A model generated the notes under the pieces. That model made no database searches. It had not been told where the DNA came from and worked only from the letters and a program-made list of their open reading frames with translations. From JANNRW01 sp031401815 (GTDB taxonomy: Bacteria > Desulfobacterota > Desulfuromonadia > Geobacterales > DSM-12255), in the NCBI GenBank assembly GCA_031401815.1, contig JANNRW010000135.1, forward strand, positions 1 to 13,428: a DNA stretch of 13,428 nt. The letters are read 5' to 3'. The translations under genes were made by a program, and so were the position numbers. Position 1 is the stretch's first letter; each line of letters begins with the position of its first letter. This document shows positions 7,379 to 13,428 of this stretch, piece by piece.

Positions 7379-7678
7379 ATGATAAGCAACAAAAACGATA
7401 TTCTCACGTTCCTGCATACACACAAGGATGAAATGGCTCAGAGTTTCGGTCTGGTGAGCGTCGGGCTCTTTGGCAGTTATGCGCGGGGAGAGGCTCGTGA
7501 AGATTCTGATATAGACATTGCCATAGAATTGAGACCTGAAAATAAATCATTGAGTAACTTCTTCGGTATCTGGCGCTATCTCGAAGAGCAGTTTGGCAAG
7601 AAGGTCGATCTGGGGATAGAGAGCACGTTAAAGCCGTTGGCGCGGGAAATTGTTGCCAAGGAAATCATCCATGTCTGA
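7379..7678 (+). CDS. mntA: MntA-type nucleotidyltransferase antitoxin
   Basis: Minimal nucleotidyltransferase of the MntA/HepT (MNT-HEPN) toxin-antitoxin family. Characterised MntA proteins inactivate the HEPN RNase HepT by adding AMP to a tyrosine near its active site. The 99 residues carry the diagnostic GS-x10-DxD signature: G32, S33, D44 and D46, with a third acidic residue D77 in VDLG, so the enzyme looks catalytically intact. Shine-Dalgarno TAAGGAG at 7365-7371, seven bases before ATG. The gene overlaps the next one by eight bases (7671-7678), the usual arrangement for this family. Oddity: the partner toxin is truncated, so this antitoxin may have no cognate target at this locus. Confidence 0.85.
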   Translation: MISNKNDILTFLHTHKDEMAQSFGLVSVGLFGSYARGEAREDSDIDIAIELRPENKSLSNFFGIWRYLEEQFGKKVDLGIESTLKPLAREIVAKEIIHV

Positions 7679-7883
7679 GCGTCCACAATTACTCTTTTAC
7701 CAGGATATTCTTGAATCCGGCACGGCTATCCAGTCATATGTTCAGGGCATGACCTGTGATGCGTTTGTTCAGGGGAGTGCGGTGGGGGCGCTGCTTGCTA
7801 TGTTGCTAATTAAGAGGGTCGCAGGGGAAGTTGTTGAGTCGATTAGCCTGATGGAGTATGACAACTTAATAGCCTCTGCGTAG
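7671..7883 (+). pseudogene. hepT: Truncated HepT-like HEPN toxin remnant
   Basis: Reading from ATG 7671, inside the end of mntA, gives 70 residues. The first half looks like a HepT N-terminus: LLFYQDILESGTAIQSYVQG followed by MTCDAF, then a degenerate match to the helix normally reading like DAVxRxLxIIGEA. The protein stops at 7883. The conserved C-terminal half, with the R-x4-6-H RNase motif and the tyrosine modified by MntA, is missing. I read the other plus-strand frames through 7980 and found no continuation, so this looks like a deletion rather than one frameshift. Intact HepT proteins are usually 110-140 aa. An upstream in-frame ATG at 7650 exists but lies further within mntA and adds nothing conserved. 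RNase activity is not expected. Confidence 0.6.
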
Positions 7884-7933
7884 CCCTGCTACGCCTGCGG
7901 TTTGCCTCAATCAGTCCGGCCAATTCTGACTAA

Positions 7934-7963
7934 ATCAGAGCGCAATTCTGATACACTTTTTTT
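7934..7963 (+). terminator. Weak intrinsic terminator candidate between convergent genes
   Basis: ATCAGA (7934-7939) and TCTGAT (7947-7952) form a 6-bp stem with a 7-base loop, followed by ACAC and seven T residues (7957-7963). It would end transcripts from the mntA/hepT side before the convergent elbB gene. The stem is short and AT-rich, and an overlapping alternative pairing with 7925-7929 exists. A second small dyad, GCGTAG/CTACGC (7878-7883/7889-7894), covers the hepT stop but lacks a T-run. Confidence 0.35.
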
Positions 7964-7979
7964 CTAATGCAGAGCTCTA

Positions 7980-8636
7980 TCAAGCCATATCAATAACTGC
8001 CTTGACACACTTTTCAATCCCTTCTGCTGTTTCACCAATCCGCTTTGCCAGCATGTAGGCAGGGGTGGTTACGATCCGGTTTTTGCTGTCCACTACAAAC
8101 TCTGTCACAGGGCAGTTCTGATGCCTGCTTCCGGTTGCATTTATGGCGGCAGCAGTCCCTTCATCGTTACCGATGGTCAATTCCGGAGCGTAATCTTTCC
8201 CTAGTGTTGCGGCTACAACAGCCGGAGCTATGCAGATAGCGCCGATCGGCTTCCTTGCTGCGGCCATCTCTTTGAGGAGTCTGGCAACTTCAGGCTGTAT
8301 GGAGGCTCCAGCCCCTTTCATGGCGAAATCAGAGAGGTTTTTAGCAGCGCCAAAACCTCCCGGAAAGATTATCGCATCCAGTTCATCAGCCTTAACCGAG
8401 GCAATGTTTCTGATTTTGCCCCGTGCGATCCGTGCTGATTCGACCAGAACATTACGCTTTGCGCCGGTTGGCTGGCCAGCCAGATGATCAACTTCGTCAA
8501 GGTCAATATCTGGAGCCATGCATACAGCTTCAGCACCGTTTCTGTCAATTGCCAGCAGAGTAAATACGGCTTCGTGAATTTCGCTGCCGTCGTATACGCC
8601 GCAACCTGAAAGAACAACCCCTATCTTCTTGCTCAT
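7980..8636 (-). CDS. elbB: ElbB/ES1-family glyoxalase (DJ-1/PfpI superfamily)
   Basis: Class I glutamine-amidotransferase-like protein of the ElbB (SCRP-27A/ES1) family, named for an early link to isoprenoid biosynthesis in E. coli and reported to have glyoxalase activity. Its true cellular substrate is uncertain. The 218 residues match the family length. Characteristic stretches are visible: the N-terminal VVLSGCGVYDGSEIHEA (8-24), PGGFGAAKNLS (92-102), the nucleophile elbow GAICIAPA with C135, and the C-terminal IVTTPAYMLA (188-197). Start ATG at 8636, with a G-rich Shine-Dalgarno-like run (CAAAAGGGGG on the minus strand, about 8645-8654). It is the second gene of a minus-strand operon, 26 bases after the XRE/cupin regulator. 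Confidence 0.92.
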   Translation of the reverse strand: MSKKIGVVLSGCGVYDGSEIHEAVFTLLAIDRNGAEAVCMAPDIDLDEVDHLAGQPTGAKRNVLVESARIARGKIRNIASVKADELDAIIFPGGFGAAKNLSDFAMKGAGASIQPEVARLLKEMAAARKPIGAICIAPAVVAATLGKDYAPELTIGNDEGTAAAINATGSRHQNCPVTEFVVDSKNRIVTTPAYMLAKRIGETAEGIEKCVKAVIDMA

Positions 8637-8662
8637 GGTAAAGACCCCCTTTTGGAATTTAT

Positions 8663-9250
8663 CTATTTTGAGAACAGAACAGCAACAGCCTTGGCTTTCT
8701 CCTTGCCGAGAGAAACATATCCGTGGGGCTCTGAAGAGTCGTAGTAGATACTGTCTCCAGGCTCCAGAATCGCTATCTCTTCGCCATAATGAAACTCGAG
8801 TTTTCCTGAAAGCAGATAAATAAACTCTTCCCCTTCGTGGCTGTAAAAAAAACGGTCATCCCAGAGGGTGAGTTCGAACTCGACAAGAAAAGGCTCCATT
8901 GCTTTTTGTCTGAATCCGGGAGCCAGGGAGTGATAAAGATATGCTTCCGGCGAGTCGTTACCGGTTCGCCTGCGGCTCGATTTCTGCTGGCTGCTTCTTT
9001 GGAGTACAAATTTAGGTCGTTCATCATCATCTTCAAAAAAATAGTTGATGTTGACTTTAAGCCCTTTGGCAATTTTCAGGAGAGTAGCAATCGGCGGGGT
9101 AACCTGGTCATTTTCAACCTGGGAAAGGAGCGGCTTTGAAAGTCCTGAGAGGTCAGAAAGTTCCTGCAGGGTCAATCTCCGTTCCTGGCGAAGTTTCCGG
9201 ATTTTTATCCCGAGGTTCAACTCTTTTACATCTGTATTTACTCCCACCAT
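8663..9250 (-). CDS. XRE-family HTH regulator with C-terminal cupin domain
   Basis: Transcription factor of the HTH_3 plus cupin_2 type (PuuR/HipB-like architecture), 195 aa. The DNA-binding domain spans about 13-70, with LTLQELSDLSGLSKPLLSQVE (27-47) as the helix-turn-helix. The cupin spans about 120-192, with HEGEEFIYLLSG (138-149) and PGDSIYYDSSEPHG (164-177) supplying candidate ligands H138, E142 and H176. The frame is open up to an ATG at 9340, but I choose ATG 9250. It has a strong G-rich ribosome binding site at about 9259-9263, and a good promoter at 9272-9300 lies downstream of the longer start. It precedes elbB and probably regulates its own operon in response to a small ligand, which cannot be identified from sequence. 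Confidence 0.88.
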   Translation of the reverse strand: MVGVNTDVKELNLGIKIRKLRQERRLTLQELSDLSGLSKPLLSQVENDQVTPPIATLLKIAKGLKVNINYFFEDDDERPKFVLQRSSQQKSSRRRTGNDSPEAYLYHSLAPGFRQKAMEPFLVEFELTLWDDRFFYSHEGEEFIYLLSGKLEFHYGEEIAILEPGDSIYYDSSEPHGYVSLGKEKAKAVAVLFSK

Positions 9251-9271
9251 TTGCTGTTCCCCCTTTTGCAG

Positions 9272-9300
9272 TTTATATGATAAAGATGCTATATGGTCAA
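9272..9300 (-). promoter_or_regulatory. Sigma70-type promoter of the regulator-elbB operon
   Basis: On the minus strand TTGACC (9300-9295) is followed, after exactly 17 bases, by TATAAA (9277-9272). This matches both consensus hexamers at five of six positions. Transcription would start near 9265, giving a leader of about 15 bases containing the G-rich ribosome binding site and supporting the ATG at 9250. Confidence 0.7.
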
Positions 9301-9320
9301 GTTTCTTGATTGTTATATGG
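9290..9320. promoter_or_regulatory. Candidate operator: palindrome flanked by TATATGG direct repeats
   Basis: TCAAG (9297-9301) and CTTGA (9305-9309) form a dyad around TTT, flanked by identical TATATGG copies at 9290-9296 and 9314-9320. The dyad overlaps the -35 box of the regulator's promoter, a natural place for repression by an XRE protein. Inference only. The remaining part of the 138-bp divergent gap (to 9388) holds AT-rich sequence, a GTAAT/ATTAC dyad (9345-9360) and a TATAAA at 9369-9374 that is too close to the next start to be its -10 box with any confidence. Confidence 0.45.
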
Positions 9321-9388
9321 CTTTGCATCAAAGTTAACATTGTTGTAATATCGGCATTACCGGATATCTATAAACTTTAAAGGCTGAC

Positions 9389-10747
9389 GTGATAGTGCAG
9401 CATAAATTTCCCCTGCTCATATTTTCTGTTTTACTTCTGGTGTCATTGACCGCCTCTTCAGCGGTTTCTGCTGATCTTGTCACTTTGCGGCAGATCGCGG
9501 CAAGGCTTGAGATGAGTGGTGCAAAAGAGCGCTATCCCGCAGAGTTTGTCAGCTTCAGGGAGAGTAATGATGCCGCTGAATCATTGGCCACTGATTCAGC
9601 GCAGACCCAAGCTTCCCGGTTAATCGAGTTTGCGATCCTGAAGGGAACTCTTCTTGAAGGGAAACTGACAGAGTTTTCCAAGCAGAGTCCAGACTCCTTG
9701 CAAACAGCAGATCCCTCTTCCGGAGAGCTCAGTAAATCATCTGCAACAAAAAGTGATCCTTCAGTAGCAATATTTGCAAACCTTACTTCCCGCTTGCAGT
9801 CCACTCCTGCTTCAGAAATTTTCCTGAAAACTGCCTTGAACCAGTCATCGGCTGAGCAGCTCAGAATCAGGACGATTCTTCCATTGGCCGATGCCCTGAG
9901 AGGGGGGGAGCAGACTTATGTTGTGAAAAAAGGGGATGCAATCAGGGTGGTAGCTGCCCGACTCGGTGTAAACTGGCGAACTCTTGCAAAACAGAATGGC
10001 CTGGATGTTAAAGCCCCAATATTAAAAACAGGGATGAAACTTCAGTACAATAACCGCAAAATCGTTCCGAAAAAAATCAGTAACGGCCTGCTGGTGAATA
10101 TACCTGACAGGACGCTTTACCTCTTCAAGGGGGGGAAGATCAGTCAGACCGCCTCTGTTACAGTTGGTATGCCAAAGCTGGCAATAAAACCCGAAGATGA
10201 AGATGTTTCACCTGAAGAGATGATGAAATGGCAGACCCCTACCGGAATCTTCAAGATTACCGAAAAGAGTAAAGACCCGATCTGGACTGTCCCCCCTTCG
10301 ATTCAGGAAGAGATGCGCCTGCAGGGGAAGGAGGTGCTTGTAAAGGTTCCTCCCGGCAAGGATAATCCATTGGGGCGCTATGCGCTCAGAACCTCCATAG
10401 AGGGGATAATGCTGCATAGCACCAACACCCCGTCTTCTATTTACGGATTTAACAGCCACGGCTGCATAAGGGTCTTTCCTGAAGCAATGGAGGATATATT
10501 CAGGAGTGTGGATGTAAATACAAAAGGCGAGATAATCTATATGCCGGTGAAAGTTGCTGTTACTGATGATCGCCGGGTGTTCCTCGAAGTACACAGGGAT
10601 GTTTATGCAAAGACAAAAAACATGCATAAAGAGGTTAAGAGGCTTGTCAGCAAATACAAGGTAGCCGATCTGGTGGACTGGATCAAGGTTGATCAGCTGC
10701 TCAGGCAACAGACCGGCATTGCAGAAGATATTACACGAAAGATGTAG
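9389..10747 (+). CDS. Secreted LysM / L,D-transpeptidase (YkuD) protein
   Basis: Predicted periplasmic peptidoglycan enzyme, 452 aa. Seen in order: a Sec signal peptide (about 1-28, cleavage near SAVSA); a Ser/Thr/Gln-rich segment of about 145 residues without recognisable domain; one LysM domain (about 176-222, TYVVKKGDAIRVVAARLG) for glycan binding; and a YkuD catalytic domain (about 233-388) with H343 and SHGCIRV at 356-362, C359 being the nucleophile. L,D-transpeptidases make 3-3 crosslinks or attach proteins such as lipoproteins to peptidoglycan; which applies cannot be told. A charged tail of about 60 residues follows. The start is GTG 9389 with AAAGG at 9379-9383; GTG 9395 is a possible alternative. 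The next gene, an HtrA protease, starts 22 bases after the stop, so the two are probably one operon. Confidence 0.88.
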   Translation: MIVQHKFPLLIFSVLLLVSLTASSAVSADLVTLRQIAARLEMSGAKERYPAEFVSFRESNDAAESLATDSAQTQASRLIEFAILKGTLLEGKLTEFSKQSPDSLQTADPSSGELSKSSATKSDPSVAIFANLTSRLQSTPASEIFLKTALNQSSAEQLRIRTILPLADALRGGEQTYVVKKGDAIRVVAARLGVNWRTLAKQNGLDVKAPILKTGMKLQYNNRKIVPKKISNGLLVNIPDRTLYLFKGGKISQTASVTVGMPKLAIKPEDEDVSPEEMMKWQTPTGIFKITEKSKDPIWTVPPSIQEEMRLQGKEVLVKVPPGKDNPLGRYALRTSIEGIMLHSTNTPSSIYGFNSHGCIRVFPEAMEDIFRSVDVNTKGEIIYMPVKVAVTDDRRVFLEVHRDVYAKTKNMHKEVKRLVSKYKVADLVDWIKVDQLLRQQTGIAEDITRKM

Positions 10748-10769
10748 GCAGACAATAGTTGAGGTGTTT

Positions 10770-12191
10770 ATGAATATCTACCGTTTTTCAGTATTACTGC
10801 TGGCTCTCCTGCTCCCTCTGCCAGGGTGCAAGCAGAAAGAGTCAAATATATTTTATGAGTCAAGCCGTAGCGAGGCACCGATAAAGGATGTGCCTAAAGA
10901 CATACTGGCTACCCAGCAGGCGTTTACCACTCTGGTAAAGGTAGTCACCCCTTCGGTGGTAAATATATCCACGGTCAGCAAGAGGAGAGTGCAACCTTTT
11001 TTTGAATTCGCCCCTTTTTTCGGGGATCTTTTCGAGGAGATGCCGTCCCGCCCCCGTTACAAAAAAGAGTCAAGCCTTGGTTCCGGTTTCATCATCAACA
11101 GGGATGGCTACATCATAACCAATGATCATGTAGTACGAGATGCCGAGAGTATTCAGGTAAAACTGTCCAATGAGAGTGTTCATGATGCAAAGATCATCGG
11201 CAGCGACCCGAAAACAGATATTGCCGTTATCAAGATAACAGTAAAGGATCCGCTCCCTGTTGCAGTTCTAGGCGATTCGGACAAGCTTCAGGTCGGCCAG
11301 TGGGCTATTGCGATCGGCAATCCGTTTGGTCTTGACAGAACCGTAACCGTGGGGGTTGTTTCTGCAACTGGTCGATCCAATATGGGGATCGAGACCTATG
11401 AAAACTTTATTCAGACAGATGCCTCGATAAATCCCGGCAACTCGGGCGGCCCTCTTCTTAATGTCCATGGAGAGGTGATCGGCATTAACACTGCGATAGT
11501 AGCTGCCGGACAGGGGATCGGTTTTGCCATTCCGGTCAATATGGCAAAGCGGATCGTTGAGCAGCTTGTTAAGAAGGGGAGTGTAACCAGAGCATGGCTG
11601 GGGGTGGCGATCCAGCCGGTTACAGACGAGATTGCAGCTTCGTTTGGAATCAGCAAGTCACGGGGTGCGCTGATAAATGATGTTATGACCGGAAGCCCGG
11701 CAGAAAAGGGGGGGCTCCGTCAGGGTGATATTCTGGTGACTTTTGACGGCAAGGAGATCAAGGATGCCCGCCAGTTGCAGCTTGCCGTCGGAGAGGCACC
11801 AGTCGGCAAGCAGGTGACTGTTGAATATTATCGAGAAGGGAAACTGCTGAAAGCGCTTGTCACTCTTGGGAACGGGGATAGTGCAGAAGCGAGAAAGCCA
11901 CGTTCAGCAGCCTCAGCTGATAACTGGTTTGGAGTTACTGTTGAGGAGCTCCCCAAAGCCAGGCGCATGTCAGGGCTTTCAGGTGTAGTGGTAGCAGGTA
12001 TCGAGGCTGAGAGCCCGGCAGCAGAGAGTGGACTTCAGCGAGGTGACATCATTATCTCAATAAATCAGAAGCCTGCGGGGAGCCTTAAAGAGTATTACTC
12101 AGCGATTAATGAAGCAAAGAAAAAAGGGAGTGCGACAATTCTTGCGAGACGTGGAAACACAAGTATATACTTTGCAGTAAAATTAAAGTAG
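10770..12191 (+). CDS. htrA: HtrA/DegP-type serine protease with two PDZ domains, probable lipoprotein
   Basis: Periplasmic quality-control protease, 473 aa. The trypsin-like domain (about 50-270) has a complete triad: H120 in NDHVV, D150 in KTDIAVIKI and S225 in GNSGGPL. PDZ1 covers about 274-366 and PDZ2 about 385-470, the usual DegP/DegQ layout. I start at ATG 10770, preceded by TGAGGTG (10760-10766). The frame is open to an ATG at 10689, but that stretch lies inside the upstream gene and would bury the signal sequence. From 10770 the protein begins with a hydrophobic leader ending LPGC at 17-20, suggesting lipidation at C20; proline at -2 makes the lipobox imperfect. K21 would favour outer-membrane sorting under the Asp+2 rule. 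Coupled to the L,D-transpeptidase gene, consistent with envelope maintenance. Confidence 0.92.
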   Translation: MNIYRFSVLLLALLLPLPGCKQKESNIFYESSRSEAPIKDVPKDILATQQAFTTLVKVVTPSVVNISTVSKRRVQPFFEFAPFFGDLFEEMPSRPRYKKESSLGSGFIINRDGYIITNDHVVRDAESIQVKLSNESVHDAKIIGSDPKTDIAVIKITVKDPLPVAVLGDSDKLQVGQWAIAIGNPFGLDRTVTVGVVSATGRSNMGIETYENFIQTDASINPGNSGGPLLNVHGEVIGINTAIVAAGQGIGFAIPVNMAKRIVEQLVKKGSVTRAWLGVAIQPVTDEIAASFGISKSRGALINDVMTGSPAEKGGLRQGDILVTFDGKEIKDARQLQLAVGEAPVGKQVTVEYYREGKLLKALVTLGNGDSAEARKPRSAASADNWFGVTVEELPKARRMSGLSGVVVAGIEAESPAAESGLQRGDIIISINQKPAGSLKEYYSAINEAKKKGSATILARRGNTSIYFAVKLK

Positions 12192-12216
12192 TCAGGAGCG
12201 GTTTTTTCAGTATAAT
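12189..12216 (+). promoter_or_regulatory. Possible promoter for the small gene downstream of htrA
   Basis: A perfect TATAAT (12211-12216) lies 16 bases after TAGTCA (12189-12194), which matches four of six positions of the -35 consensus and overlaps the htrA stop codon. It would transcribe the 87-residue gene with a leader of about 68 bases. The -35 box is weak. Confidence 0.4.
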
Positions 12217-12290
12217 CATTCAAGTTGGGTCTTGAGAGTGTGGTGGGTTCAGAGATCCTTGCCAAGAGGCGCAATGTTTTCGGAGGTATT

Positions 12291-12554
12291 ATGAACCTTA
12301 TGGATAATCCGGATCAGGTAAGACGGCTGGCTCGTGCCATAATTTCAGACGTTGCCATTTACAACCGGGAAAAAGTTGAACAAGGGATAAAGAACGACAA
12401 TATATTCGAACTCCTGGCAGATGAGCTTGCCGAGGGGCGGCAGCACTTCAATTCAAGGGTGACCCCTGAGCTTGCAGCTTCGAATCTGTTTAACATTGCA
12501 ATTGTTGATGTGCTTATAAAAAGAGCCGGGAAAATCGAGGCAAGTATCTGGTAA
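12291..12554 (+). CDS. Small uncharacterised helical protein (87 aa)
   Basis: Function not recognised. From ATG 12291 the product is 87 residues, highly charged, without cysteine, signal peptide or membrane segment, and looks all-helical: VRRLARAI (10-17), DVAIYNREKVEQGI (20-33), FELLADELAEGRQHF (39-53) and SNLFNIAIVDVLI (64-76). The start is set by GGAGGT at 12282-12287; a TTG at 12225 would extend it by 22 unconvincing residues, and ATG 12300 is also possible. Coding-like amino-acid composition and a good ribosome binding site make it real. I have an impression of similar small proteins in Geobacter-type genomes, but no function can be assigned. It sits between htrA and rluD on the same strand. 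Confidence 0.7.
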   Translation: MNLMDNPDQVRRLARAIISDVAIYNREKVEQGIKNDNIFELLADELAEGRQHFNSRVTPELAASNLFNIAIVDVLIKRAGKIEASIW

Positions 12555-12587
12555 ACAGCTTGACTCTTAAAGACGAATATCATCTGT

Positions 12588-12619
12588 GAAGGGCGCGGAC
12601 AAAAGTAGCCGCGCTCTTC
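12588..12619 (+). terminator. 11-bp hairpin just before rluD, terminator or leader structure
   Basis: GAAGGGCGCGG (12588-12598) pairs with CCGCGCTCTTC (12609-12619) around a 10-base loop. The single non-Watson-Crick position is a G-U wobble in RNA. It is followed by GCATTTTG, a short and imperfect T-run. It may end the transcript of the small gene, or fold in the rluD leader, since the rluD start codon is only 13 bases beyond the stem. Confidence 0.5.
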
Positions 12620-12632
12620 GCATTTTGTGCCT

Positions 12633-13428
12633 ATGAAAAAAACTGAGTCTTACATAATTGATGAAGAGGGTGCCGGTCAGAGGCTGGATTCGTTCCTTGC
12701 GAATATAGTCCCTGACTTGACCCGTTCTGCTGTGCAGCGACTGATCGAGCAGGGGAATGTTCATCTGAACAGTTCATTGACCAAGGCTTCAGTCAAGCTG
12801 AGGTTTGGGGATATGGTTCAGGTGAGTGTACCCCCTCCCGAGCCTGCTGCCGCTGCTCCAGAAAATATTCCTCTTGATATCCTGTTTGAAGATGCTGATC
12901 TTGTTGTCGTGAACAAGCCTGCAGGTATGGTTGTTCATCCTGGAGCCGGCAACAGTGCCGGAACCCTGGTTAATGCCCTTCTGGGGCACTGTAGCGACCT
13001 CTCCGGCATTGGGGGAGAGCTGCGGCCTGGCATTGTACATCGGATAGACAAGGAGACATCCGGGATACTGGTGGTCGCCAAGAGCGATGCCGCACATCAG
13101 GGGCTTGCCGCTCAGTTCAGCGCTCATACCATAAAGCGTATATATCTGGCGCTGGTCTTCGGGAGCATGAAAACAGAGACCGGCAAGACAGAAGGGGTGA
13201 TTGGCCGCCATCCTGTTGACCGGAAAAAAATGTCCGGAACAGCAAGGCATGGCAAGCGGGCAGTCACGCACTGGCGGGTGGTTGCCCGATATCCGGGGGT
13301 CTCGTTTTTGCGGATACGACTTGAAACAGGACGGACTCATCAGATCAGGGTGCATCTTTCCGAGTCCGGGCACCCTTTGCTGGGGGATGCAGTCTATGGC
13401 GGAAGTGGACGACTCCCCGGCCTTAAAG
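12633..13428 (+). CDS. rluD: RluD-type 23S rRNA pseudouridine synthase (3' end outside the window)
   Basis: RluA-family pseudouridine synthase; RluD isomerises uridines of helix 69 of 23S rRNA (1911, 1915 and 1917 in E. coli). I translated 265 codons without a stop to the edge of the window; family members are usually 300-330 aa, so some 40-60 residues are missing. Seen: an N-terminal S4 RNA-binding domain (about 15-75); VVNKPAGMVVHPG (92-104); the catalytic motif HRIDKETSG (136-144) with aspartate D139, a conservative variant of HRLDKDTSG; and GRTHQIRVH (233-241). Start ATG 12633; an in-frame GTG two codons upstream is possible. Neither start has a clear Shine-Dalgarno, and a strong hairpin sits immediately upstream. 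Confidence 0.9.
   Translation, partial: MKKTESYIIDEEGAGQRLDSFLANIVPDLTRSAVQRLIEQGNVHLNSSLTKASVKLRFGDMVQVSVPPPEPAAAAPENIPLDILFEDADLVVVNKPAGMVVHPGAGNSAGTLVNALLGHCSDLSGIGGELRPGIVHRIDKETSGILVVAKSDAAHQGLAAQFSAHTIKRIYLALVFGSMKTETGKTEGVIGRHPVDRKKMSGTARHGKRAVTHWRVVARYPGVSFLRIRLETGRTHQIRVHLSESGHPLLGDAVYGGSGRLPGLK

Noticed and set aside
9251..9340. Longer start of the XRE regulator adding 30 residues
   Set aside because: The best promoter and ribosome binding site lie inside this extension, so it is probably untranslated.
10689..10769. Longer HtrA start adding 27 residues
   Set aside because: The extension lies inside the upstream gene and would hide an otherwise clear signal/lipoprotein leader.
12789..13373. 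194-codon minus-strand reading frame at the right end
   Set aside because: Antisense to the rluD coding sequence, which reads continuously with conserved motifs.

Overview
The window looks like chromosomal DNA from an anaerobic or facultative Gram-negative bacterium. Gene content and small dispersed palindromes resemble Desulfuromonadia/Geobacter-type genomes. That taxonomic guess comes from recollection of such genomes, not from a search. There are ten intact or partial protein genes, one eroded gene, and two sizeable palindromic repeat elements. I see no tRNA, rRNA, CRISPR array or transposase.

Region 1 (1-5762, plus strand) is a metabolic module. It starts with a FadH/old-yellow-enzyme-type flavin and iron-sulfur reductase. 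Next comes a tightly coupled two-subunit molybdopterin enzyme that I recognise as a relative of pyrogallol-phloroglucinol transhydroxylase: a large Mo subunit without the usual N-terminal Fe-S cluster, and a small subunit with three [4Fe-4S] clusters plus a C-terminal beta domain. Together they suggest anaerobic handling of polyhydroxylated aromatics. The Mo enzyme would move, add or remove a ring hydroxyl, and the flavoenzyme would reduce an activated ring or enone. Two pocket positions differ from the characterised enzyme, and the reductase carries an unusual four-cysteine insertion, so the actual substrate is open. A 131-bp palindromic element separates the reductase from the Mo enzyme.

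Region 2 (5763-7971) starts with a nested palindrome built from 9-10 bp iterated units. It is followed by a Bcr/CflA-type drug exporter with a TTG start, then an MNT-type antitoxin gene whose overlapping HEPN toxin gene has lost its 3' half. This patch of repeats and toxin-antitoxin debris is typical of accessory DNA. It also lies near a visible drop in GC content from left to right.

Region 3 (7980-9388) is a minus-strand operon: an XRE/cupin regulator followed by elbB. Its strong sigma70-like promoter has a -35 box overlapping a palindrome, suggesting autoregulation.

Region 4 (9389-13428, plus strand) holds cell-envelope and housekeeping genes. They are a secreted LysM/L,D-transpeptidase, an HtrA-type protease that appears to be a lipoprotein, a small conserved-looking helical protein, and the first 265 codons of an RluD-type pseudouridine synthase running off the end of the window.
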